Shown one piece after another: positions 1-4,051 of a stretch of DNA of 6,973 nucleotides (within the stretch, counting starts at the first letter, position 1; each line of letters starts with the position of its first letter). The notes below the pieces were generated by a model. The model searched no databases and was not told the DNA's origin. It saw only the letters and a list, made by a program, of their open reading frames with translations. The position numbers were made by a program, and so were the translations under genes. The DNA is taken from positions 1 to 6,973 of the forward strand of contig DAOUTL010000068.1 of the NCBI GenBank assembly GCA_030626685.1, given 5' to 3'. This DNA is from Candidatus Bathyarchaeota archaeon (GTDB lineage Archaea; Thermoproteota; Bathyarchaeia; Bathyarchaeales; Bathycorpusculaceae).

Positions 1-352
1 AGGGAACCATGGTGCATGAACACACGGTGAAGAAAGGGGCAATTCCCGCACCTAAAGTGTAGCCAGTGATCTTGCTGCTGCCCATATATTTGGTGATAAC
101 CTCTTTAGGCATAAACTCGTAGACGAGGCCGGCGGCGACGAAGGCGAAGAGCAAGCAGAGCCAACCATGGCTCAAGTAGTCAATAATGTAGGCTACTGGT
201 ATTTCCCATAGGCTAAGCCCTTGAAAATGAGCTGGCTTCATGGTAGGCGCCAACGAATACGCCATAATTCTTGTATAGATTAGACCGCCGATGATCGCAA
301 ACACGAATGCTAATAATATACCTGTGCGAAGCCTTCGAACATTTATCTTCAT
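1..352 (-). CDS. YraQ/ArsP-type (DUF318) membrane permease, N-terminal 117 residues
   Basis: This is the last visible gene of the minus-strand operon, and its 3' end is cut by the window edge. The reading frame starts at ATG 350-352, with an AAGGTGAG ribosome binding site five bases upstream and 18 bases after the preceding thioredoxin-like gene. Two hydrophobic segments are visible, at about residues 10-33 and 54-79. They are followed by a conserved-looking stretch MPKEVITKYMG and then FFTVCSCTMVP at 107-117. A Cys-x-Cys before a proline near a membrane helix is the hallmark I associate with the predicted permease family PF03773 (YraQ, ArsP). Some members of that family export organoarsenicals, and many have no known substrate. 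Linkage to thioredoxin-like genes and an ArsR regulator fits a metal(loid) or thiol-linked exporter. The family call is fairly sure; the substrate is inference. Confidence 0.8.
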   Translation of the reverse strand, partial: MKINVRRLRTGILLAFVFAIIGGLIYTRIMAYSLAPTMKPAHFQGLSLWEIPVAYIIDYLSHGWLCLLFAFVAAGLVYEFMPKEVITKYMGSSKITGYTLGAGIAPFFTVCSCTMVP

Positions 353-370
353 ATACTCACCTTACGCTTG

Positions 371-643
371 CTATTTTGCCGCCTCCCTTAGTATGGTCTC
401 AGCGTCTCCCTTGTCTGGTATTCTGCCCATCGTCTTGACAACTCCGTTCACCGCTAGCACTGGGGAGAAGAGCAAGCCGTACTGTCTAAGGACCTCTCTG
501 GAGATGATGTCCAATCTCTTTACTTCGACCTCTATTCCTTCAGCTCTGAGTTTCCGAGCTACTGCTTCCACGTTTTCCTTCACGGCCATGCACCTATAGC
601 AAGGCGGATCGGGACCAATCACCTCGGCAATCACCTTTTTCAT
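371..643 (-). CDS. Thioredoxin-like CxxC protein (Thioredoxin_3 / MTH895-like)
   Basis: A 90-residue protein with a minimal thioredoxin fold. The N-terminal beta strand leads into PPCYRCM with the redox pair C15 and C18. The region before the presumed cis-proline reads YGLLFSPVLAVNG, which places P61 opposite the active site, and GRIP follows at 73-76. These features match the small archaeal and bacterial redox-active disulfide proteins (PF13192), which are shorter than classical thioredoxin and commonly sit beside YraQ-type permeases. It probably acts in the cytoplasm as a dithiol-disulfide carrier for its neighbours. The start at ATG 641-643 is preceded by GGTGGTTG, and the gap to the upstream gene is 13 bases. 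It is a paralogue of the protein at 1119-1394. The specific partner is unknown. Confidence 0.87.
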   Translation of the reverse strand: MKKVIAEVIGPDPPCYRCMAVKENVEAVARKLRAEGIEVEVKRLDIISREVLRQYGLLFSPVLAVNGVVKTMGRIPDKGDAETILREAAK

Positions 644-656
644 ACAACCACCACAC

Positions 657-1031
657 CTATTGACTCGAAACTTCTTGATGGAGACTCTTAGCGTGTTCCT
701 TTATGAGCCGCTTGAAGTCCTCAAGGGAGGGGAATGCGCCTTCTGAGACAAGTTGGCCATTCATCAGAATGGATGGCACTCGAGTTCGGGCTAATAAAAG
801 CTTGTATATGTGCGGCGGATATGTGTCGTACCGTCTCCGGGCACTCACTACGTCTCTCTCGATCTCGATTTGTTCCTTGAACTCTTCCTTCAGTGCTTTA
901 ACCGTCTCGTTTCTTTCCATAAGCATTTTCCGTGTTCTCTCAATCGCAGCCATGGAAGCTATTCCAGGACCGCAACAGCCCGTGAAAGGATCTCCCTCGT
1001 ATATTTCCACCTTCACCTTATCTTTTGACAT
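657..1031 (-). CDS. Thioredoxin-fold protein with vicinal Cys-Cys (ArsD-like architecture)
   Basis: A 124-residue protein from the chosen start, ATG at 1029-1031, which has GTGAT seven bases upstream. In-frame ATG (1040) and TTG (1055) starts lie further upstream but lack such a site. An N-terminal strand, KVKVEIYEGDPF, runs into TGCCGPG, where C19 and C20 are the only cysteines in the protein. A helical, charged middle section follows. The C-terminal third, RVPSILMNGQLVSEGAFPSLEDF, looks like the cis-proline strand and last helix of a thioredoxin fold. The layout resembles ArsD, the As(III) metallochaperone, which has DPxxCC near its N-terminus and a proline strand followed by xGRYP. The third ArsD cysteine is missing. 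A metalloid- or metal-binding chaperone role is an inference, while the thioredoxin-like fold is reasonably supported. It lies between two CxxC thioredoxin-like genes. Confidence 0.72.
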   Translation of the reverse strand: MSKDKVKVEIYEGDPFTGCCGPGIASMAAIERTRKMLMERNETVKALKEEFKEQIEIERDVVSARRRYDTYPPHIYKLLLARTRVPSILMNGQLVSEGAFPSLEDFKRLIKEHAKSLHQEVSSQ

Positions 1032-1118
1032 AACAACCATCACATAGGTATACAAATAACTTCAGATTTTTGTATGAGCTTGCCCTTTCGGTTAAAGGAT
1101 TTTCCATGTCTTCTGTAA

Positions 1119-1394
1119 TCATTTTGTTTTCCGCTCCTTGAGCGGGGCAGTAACCCGCAAAATATGCTTTATCTCATCTATGCTTGGGATTCTTCCCGCG
1201 ACGAAGACTTTTCCATCTATTGCGACTGCCGGAGTGAACACAAGCCCATACTTTGCTATGGTCGACTTGGAGTATGCATCAATTTTTTTAACTTCGCAAT
1301 TAAGCTGCACTTCTTTTACTGCCTGCTTTACAATTTCCAGAGTCCTCATACACCGGGAACAGGGTGGTTCAGGTCCGAAAACTTCCACAATCAT
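1119..1394 (-). CDS. Thioredoxin-like CxxC protein (Thioredoxin_3 / MTH895-like)
   Basis: A 91-residue paralogue of the protein at 371-643, with the same order of elements: strand VEVFGPEP, active site PPCSRCM with C12 and C15, YGLVFTPAVAIDG with presumed cis-proline P55, then GRIPS. An extra cysteine, C33, is absent from the paralogue. It is expected to be a cytoplasmic dithiol-disulfide protein of the PF13192 type. The start at ATG 1392-1394 is supported by AGGAGATG about seven bases upstream. The gap to the preceding ferredoxin gene is 20 bases. The 87 bases after its stop form the widest gap in the operon and show no convincing internal promoter. Two such proteins in one operon suggest serial or partner-specific thiol transfer, which is inference. 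Confidence 0.88.
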   Translation of the reverse strand: MIVEVFGPEPPCSRCMRTLEIVKQAVKEVQLNCEVKKIDAYSKSTIAKYGLVFTPAVAIDGKVFVAGRIPSIDEIKHILRVTAPLKERKTK

Positions 1395-1414
1395 CGCAGT
1401 TTCATCTCCTGTAT

Positions 1415-1726
1415 CTAACCGTACCCGTACTTCTTCCTCAGCGTTCTAAGCATCTGCTTCAGCTCTTTCCTCGAAGGGAAGCTGATAGCACCCGTTGGAC
1501 ATCGCGGCCTACACGACTGGCAGCCCACTAGGCAGTCATACGGCCTCGCGACCACCACCTTGTCTCCCTGTTTCTCGTAGACGTGGTCGTGACAGAACTC
1601 AACGCAAACTCCGCAACCGGTGCATAGCTCATAGTCAATTGTGGGGTACCACTCTATCTCTTTCCTTGGCAACCCTGAATAAGTCTTCTCGCCCAAGAGC
1701 ACGCCTCCCGATCTTCTTCTCTTCAT
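1415..1726 (-). CDS. Dicluster ferredoxin, complete eight-cysteine set
   Basis: A 103-residue small iron-sulfur protein. Numbered from ATG 1726, the first motif is C35-x2-C38-x2-C41-x3-C45 and the second is C65-x3-C69-x2-C72-x3-C76 followed by PTGAI. Eight cysteines in this arrangement are expected to hold two [4Fe-4S] clusters. The flanks LPRKEIEWYP before and ISFPSRKELKQMLR after the clusters are shared with the paralogue at 1900-2241, so the two arose by duplication. ATG 1726 is three bases after the upstream stop but has no evident ribosome binding site. An in-frame TTG at 1694-1696 (codon 11) has GGGAGG seven bases upstream and would give a start resembling the MGEK of the paralogue, so the true protein may be ten residues shorter. 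It is probably an electron carrier between the HdrA-like protein and the thioredoxin-like proteins. Confidence 0.9.
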   Translation of the reverse strand: MKRRRSGGVLLGEKTYSGLPRKEIEWYPTIDYELCTGCGVCVEFCHDHVYEKQGDKVVVARPYDCLVGCQSCRPRCPTGAISFPSRKELKQMLRTLRKKYGYG

Positions 1727-1729
1727 GAA

Positions 1730-1894
1730 TTAGCCGCAACAGCCACCCGAACTACCAGAACCAGATACCAGTCGATTCTCAGCGTAAGCCTCTCGCCAAC
1801 AGTCTGGGCAAAGCTTGACAAGTCTGCGTGAATCTTTATGCTCAGCGTATAATAAACTGACACAATCTTTACCGCAAATCTCGCATTTTCCCAT
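1730..1894 (-). CDS. 54-residue zinc-ribbon-like protein with C-terminal Gly-Ser-Cys-Cys tail
   Basis: A short gene in the gap between the two ferredoxin genes. It starts at ATG 1892-1894 and stops with TAA at 1730-1732, leaving five bases upstream and three downstream. GGAAAGTGAT lies a few bases before the start. The protein begins MGKCEICGKDC and contains LCPDCW. This gives C4, C7 and C11 plus C29 and C32, a two-knuckle layout typical of small zinc-binding domains. The last eleven residues, SGSGSSGGCCG, form a flexible Gly/Ser tail carrying a vicinal pair C52-C53. That tail could bind metal, accept a persulfide, or be a substrate of the neighbouring redox proteins. I do not recognise the family. 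Tight spacing, a full reading frame and the cysteine richness shared with its neighbours make it a real gene. Confidence 0.8.
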   Translation of the reverse strand: MGKCEICGKDCVSLLYAEHKDSRRLVKLCPDCWREAYAENRLVSGSGSSGGCCG

Positions 1895-1899
1895 TTATA

Positions 1900-2241
1900 T
1901 CACTTTCCATATCCATACTTCTTCCTTAGGTCCCTAAGCATTTGCTTCAGATTTCTCTTGGAGGGGAAGCTGATAGCTCCGGTGGGGCATCGTGGCGCAC
2001 AGGACTGGCTGGGCACATTGCAGTTGTAGGGGTCGTCGACCACCACCTCGTCTCCCACGCGCTTGTACACTTTCATGTGGCAGTAGTCGACGCAGAAGTA
2101 GTCGCATTTGCTTGGGTCGCACTTTTCAGCGTCTATCCTAGGATACCAATCTATCTCCTTCCTTGGAAACCCATAGGGTTCTTGAGGAGCAATGACCTTT
2201 TCTCCGTAGTATCGCTCCTCGGAACGATACTTCTCTCCCAT
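1900..2241 (-). CDS. Ferredoxin-like protein with degenerate cluster ligands
   Basis: A 113-residue paralogue of the ferredoxin at 1415-1726, sharing FPRKEIDWYP, PRCPTGAISFP, LKQMLRDLRKKYGYG and a hydrophilic N-terminal extension. The cluster motifs differ. The first is C41-x4-C46-x3-C50-x3-C54, wider than the classic spacing. The second is C74-x6-C81-x3-C85, in which the position of paralogue C69 is S78. Only seven cysteines remain. By ferredoxin logic, one cluster loses a ligand and could be [3Fe-4S], serine-ligated or absent, while the other has an unusual loop. ATG 2239-2241 directly abuts the TAG of the preceding gene with GGGGGAG in front, so the two are probably translationally coupled. 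The likely role is electron transfer from, or complex formation with, the HdrA-like protein. Confidence 0.87.
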   Translation of the reverse strand: MGEKYRSEERYYGEKVIAPQEPYGFPRKEIDWYPRIDAEKCDPSKCDYFCVDYCHMKVYKRVGDEVVVDDPYNCNVPSQSCAPRCPTGAISFPSKRNLKQMLRDLRKKYGYGK

Positions 2242-2622
2242 CTACTCCCCCACCAGCTTACTGACAGCTTCTTCAACCTTCTTCATGGCTTCCGGCGTTT
2301 CCATGTTCCTCAGGTCTAGTGAGACCACCTGCTTGCTGAAGTCGAGATCCTTCTCCTCGAAGGCGTCCTTGAACATCTTCCTCTGCATCCTTGGGTCGCA
2401 CCCGCCGATGATGTACATTGTGTCCTTATCGCCTTCCCTCAGGTAGTCCCTCCAGAAGTTGTCTCCGTCGTCAACGCAGAGTTGCGGATGAACTATCGCG
2501 TACTCGACGTCTAGTTCGTTTCTAACAAAGTTTATCAGCTTCCACAAATCCAATTTTGCGAAACCGGGGCACTCACCCGTGCAGAAGCACATTATAAACC
2601 TCGGCAGTTTCTTCTCGCTCAT
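2242..2622 (-). CDS. Stand-alone HdrA N-terminal-domain-like iron-sulfur protein
   Basis: The first gene of the minus-strand operon, 126 residues. The pattern FIMCFCTGECPG (C12, C14, C18), PQLCVDDG (C49) and IGGCDPRMQRKMF (C75) parallels the N-terminal domain of heterodisulfide reductase subunit A. There a CxC near the start, a cysteine after about 35 residues and a CSPR...F motif surround an iron-sulfur cluster. The flavin (thioredoxin-reductase-like) and ferredoxin domains that follow in full HdrA are absent, and the protein ends at about the domain boundary. It is therefore a single-domain relative, not a flavoprotein. The start at ATG 2620-2622 has GAGGG seven bases upstream. It probably carries one [4Fe-4S] cluster and works with the adjacent ferredoxins. 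The homology is judged from the motif pattern only. Confidence 0.75.
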   Translation of the reverse strand: MSEKKLPRFIMCFCTGECPGFAKLDLWKLINFVRNELDVEYAIVHPQLCVDDGDNFWRDYLREGDKDTMYIIGGCDPRMQRKMFKDAFEEKDLDFSKQVVSLDLRNMETPEAMKKVEEAVSKLVGE

Positions 2623-2700
2623 ATATCAACCCTCTTATCTTCAGATTTATAAAATCGAAATATTTAAATTTATTGCTTTGATTTAATTTAATCACTGGAT
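2623..2700. promoter_or_regulatory. Divergent promoter region between the redox operon and the arsR-type gene
   Basis: This 78-base AT-rich spacer separates two divergent genes. A palindromic ATTTAAAT at 2662-2669 lies about 43 bases from the minus-strand start and 36 from the plus-strand start, so one TATA box could serve both directions. Expected transcription starts are near 2638 (minus) and 2691 (plus). Two dyads built on GATT/AATC half-sites flank it: GATTT-ATA-AAATC at 2644-2656 and TGATT-6-AATCA at 2679-2694. Each overlaps or adjoins a predicted transcription start, the usual place for an ArsR-type repressor to bind. AT-rich dyads arise easily by chance, so the operator call is tentative. 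Confidence 0.5.
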
Positions 2701-3165
2701 ATGGTTATACGGAGAAAGAAAGTATTGGTCAGTATAGAACGATCCGCTTTAAAGGAACAGTTGAAACGACTGGTTGACTCTGGTTTATGCCCTGTCGGAG
2801 ATGCCGATGAATATTTGACAAATTTGAGAGAACTCACAGAGGATATTGTTCGTGCAAGAGAAACTATAAGAAGGACGACTAGAGTTTTCAAGGCATTGTC
2901 ACATCCCACGCGTCTAAAAATCTTGAGGCTCTTGAGCGTTCGTGATATGTGCGTCTGCGAGATCATGGCTATATTAAACACGACACAGCCCACCACATCT
3001 CATCATTTGAACCTACTTGAAAATATGAGGCTAATCGAGGAGAGGCGTGAGGGAAAATGGGTCTTCTACAGCGTCGCAGACTCAAAACCGTTACAAAATA
3101 TGATTGAAGACACTTTCAGAAAAGGCCGCTTACCGTCAACAGGAATTAGAAAGGAGCAAGGGTGA
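2701..3165 (+). CDS. ArsR/SmtB-family winged-helix regulator with CVC sensor motif
   Basis: A 154-residue transcription regulator. The winged helix-turn-helix spans about residues 60-126. It runs from VFKALSHPTRLKILRLLS through the recognition helix TTQPTTSHHLNLLENMRLI to the wing REGKWVFYSV. DMCVCEIM at 82-89 carries C84 and C86, equivalent to the ELCVCDL site that binds As(III), Sb(III) or soft metals in ArsR/SmtB proteins. An N-terminal extension of about 60 residues, mostly helical and charged, is longer than in minimal ArsR proteins and holds a third cysteine (C30 in SGLCPVG). By family behaviour it would repress the divergent operon and itself until the effector binds. The upstream bases lack a clear ribosome binding site, consistent with a short leader. 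The effector is unknown. Confidence 0.9.
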   Translation: MVIRRKKVLVSIERSALKEQLKRLVDSGLCPVGDADEYLTNLRELTEDIVRARETIRRTTRVFKALSHPTRLKILRLLSVRDMCVCEIMAILNTTQPTTSHHLNLLENMRLIEERREGKWVFYSVADSKPLQNMIEDTFRKGRLPSTGIRKEQG

Positions 3166-3171
3166 GCTGTT

Positions 3172-3318
3172 ATGGAAGCACGTTTCGAAGAAATACGTAA
3201 GAAAAACCGCGATGCCAAGCGTGAAGAGAGCAACATTGACCTTCTATCGTTGAAACTGGAAATCGAATCATACATAAGGAACTCGCGCGCTGCAGATGAA
3301 AAAATGAGGATTTGTTAG
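3172..3318 (+). CDS. Small hydrophilic protein, 48 residues, following the arsR-type gene
   Basis: A short reading frame from ATG 3172 to TAG 3316-3318, six bases after the regulator's stop. GGGTGAG lies about seven bases before the ATG and overlaps the regulator's TGA, as expected for translational coupling. The product is highly charged, beginning MEARFEEIRKKNRDAKREES and ending EKMRIC, and is likely helical. It has a single cysteine at the penultimate or last position of the chain and no membrane segment. I recognise no family. A coil that binds the regulator or a neighbour is possible but unsupported. It is judged real on the ribosome binding site and spacing alone. Confidence 0.5.
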   Translation: MEARFEEIRKKNRDAKREESNIDLLSLKLEIESYIRNSRAADEKMRIC

Positions 3319-3506
3319 CCGAAGCACAATTGTGAGTTTTTGCATCGGAAATGAAATGAGTTTTTGATGCTGCTTTTCCCAGTTTGGCATGTGAGCGGAT
3401 AGTAGTTCGTGGAGTATGCGTATTCGGCGAGTTCTTTTGGTAGTTTGCTGTTAAGGGTTATGTTGCCTTTTGTCGAGCAGAAGCCCTCGTTTGTTTTCAA
3501 TTTCAT
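3315..3506 (-). CDS. Doubtful 63-residue reading frame convergent with the 48-residue gene
   Basis: The frame begins at ATG 3504-3506 and ends with TAA nested in the opposite gene's TAG (shared TTAG, 3315-3318). The same nested-stop arrangement occurs at 5297-5300 between two convincing genes, which mildly favours reality. The product has four cysteines (C10, C40, C55, C61) but not in a recognisable zinc motif. It contains a repeated KNS tripeptide encoded by a direct repeat, TGAGTTTTTG on the plus strand at 3333-3342 and 3357-3366. No ribosome binding site or well-placed TATA box is seen. It may be a gene remnant or a chance frame. I recognise no family. Confidence 0.25.
   Translation of the reverse strand: MKLKTNEGFCSTKGNITLNSKLPKELAEYAYSTNYYPLTCQTGKSSIKNSFHFRCKNSQLCFG
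3337..3365 (+). terminator. Poly-T termination region after the arsR-type gene pair
   Basis: Two runs of five T on the plus strand (3337-3341 and 3361-3365) lie 18-47 bases after the last plus-strand stop. Archaeal termination commonly uses short T runs without a hairpin. GCATC (3342-3346) and GATGC (3366-3370) could also pair weakly. The call rests on position and composition only. Confidence 0.3.
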
Positions 3507-3543
3507 TATTTGGATTCTTGGATTTTATGTTCAATTTTTGTTG

Positions 3544-3849
3544 CTATTTTTTAGCGGTTTTTCCTGCAATAAGCGTTACTGCCAGAAGGATTCCCGGCTT
3601 CAACTCCAGCCTCGCCACAAGCTCCCATGGAACGGTTATGCGACCATTTTTATGAAGCCTCGCATGGAACTCTTCAGAAGACGGAAAGTGCCTGTCAAGA
3701 GGAAATATCTTAACGCGCAATATTTCGCCATGCTCAAGCATGTACTTCCACCTAACCTCAACCGGAATTTGAACGCGGTTCTCACGCTGAAGCAAAGCAT
3801 GAAAACTCACATTTTCAGTCAAAGGCAAGACTTTCCCAACCTTCCGCAA
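3544..3849 (-). CDS. Tandem AbrB/SpoVT-type swapped-hairpin protein
   Basis: A 101-residue protein built of two equal 34-residue repeats, at about residues 16-49 and 61-94. Both begin FHA and contain the AbrB signature: RENRVQIPVEVR in the first and KNGRITVPWELVARL in the second, each followed by a hydrophobic strand. Single AbrB hairpins normally dimerise to form a DNA-binding fold, so a two-repeat chain could make that fold alone. It is likely a DNA-binding regulator or the antitoxin type of such proteins. No toxin-like partner gene is adjacent. The only in-frame start upstream of the repeats near the promoter is TTG 3847-3849. TTG codons at 3828 and 3822 are alternatives, and AAGGTTGGG lies just before 3828. 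A well-placed TATA box lies at 3885-3892. Start uncertain, domain call firm. Confidence 0.8.
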   Translation of the reverse strand: MRKVGKVLPLTENVSFHALLQRENRVQIPVEVRWKYMLEHGEILRVKIFPLDRHFPSSEEFHARLHKNGRITVPWELVARLELKPGILLAVTLIAGKTAKK

Positions 3850-3859
3850 ACTTTTGCGG
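3844..3859. repeat. Inverted repeat over the AbrB-type gene start
   Basis: CCGCAAA, a two-base CT spacer, then TTTGCGG: a perfect seven-base dyad. It spans the TTG start codon and lies just downstream of the transcription start expected from the TATA box at 3885-3892 (near 3862). It could be an autoregulatory operator for the AbrB-type protein or a leader hairpin affecting translation. Confidence 0.45.
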
Positions 3860-3884
3860 ACATTAACAAACGTGTGTTAAGCCC

Positions 3885-3892
3885 TATTTAAA
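3885..3892 (-). promoter_or_regulatory. TATA box for the AbrB-type gene
   Basis: On the minus strand the sequence reads TTTAAATA, preceded by AAAATAAG, an acceptable purine-rich BRE. Archaeal spacing predicts transcription starting near 3862, about 13 bases before the TTG start at 3849. Confidence 0.5.
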
Positions 3893-3916
3893 CTTATTTT
3901 CAAAAAAGCAAACCGA

Positions 3917-4020
3917 AAAAAGCTTTTTGAGTTCAAAAGAAAATTTTTTGTCGGACAAAAGAGCAAGCCGCTCCGTAAGCATAAGCAAGTTCAAATACAT
4001 TCGTGTTTCACGCAAGTGAA
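3917..4020. other. Gene-free spacer with several short inverted repeats
   Basis: The interval 3893-4051 holds no credible gene. It contains AAAAAGCTTTTT (3917-3928), TTTTGTC-G-GACAAAA (3946-3960), GAGC-5-GCTC (3961-3973) and TTCAC-GCAA-GTGAA (4007-4020). The last would form a five-base-pair hairpin closed by a GNRA-type loop on the plus strand. None matches a tRNA, a CRISPR repeat or an RNA family I can name. They may be operators of the AbrB-type gene, terminators for the gene at 4052-4330, or chance in AT-rich DNA. Confidence 0.35.
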
Positions 4021-4027
4021 CTATCCC

Positions 4028-4051
4028 AAAAAAGCCTTTTACAAGCAAAAA
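4028..4051 (-). terminator. Poly-T terminator of the UPF0147 gene
   Basis: Read on the minus strand, TTTTT directly follows the TAA stop (4047-4051), and a second run of six T (4028-4033) lies within GGCTTTTTTGGG. T-rich runs after a stop codon are the usual archaeal termination signal. Confidence 0.4.

Noticed and set aside
703..1047. Plus-strand open frames opposite the thioredoxin-fold gene, and similar ones at 291-599, 1138-1449 and 1942-2319.
   Set aside because: Each mirrors a minus-strand gene with motifs and ribosome sites, and their translations show no recognisable domain.
1018..1107. A 29-residue minus-strand frame in the gap between two thioredoxin-like genes, containing CDGC.
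   Set aside because: It has only a weak ribosome site and overlaps the next gene's start. The CxxC comes from the other gene's leader read out of frame.
2688..2996. A minus-strand frame opposite the ArsR-type gene.
   Set aside because: It is antisense to a clear winged-helix gene, crosses its promoter and has no domain signature.
3333..3366. Direct repeat TGAGTTTTTG, two copies 24 bases apart, as a possible CRISPR or regulatory repeat.
   Set aside because: There are only two short T-rich copies with no further units or spacers. It is noted only as part of a possible terminator.
3544..3849. The AbrB-type protein as the antitoxin of a toxin-antitoxin pair.
   Set aside because: No toxin-like gene is adjacent. 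The downstream frame at 3315-3506 resembles no toxin family I know.
3409..3891. A plus-strand 160-codon open frame opposite the AbrB-type gene, with a hydrophobic stretch near its start.
   Set aside because: It is antisense to a protein with clear two-repeat AbrB signatures. Its hydrophobic part arises from reading the complement of A-rich DNA, and it has no ribosome site.
3961..4022. A possible tRNA or small structured RNA in the spacer after the UPF0147 gene.
   Set aside because: No acceptor, anticodon or T-loop consensus can be assembled, and the hairpins are four or five base pairs only.
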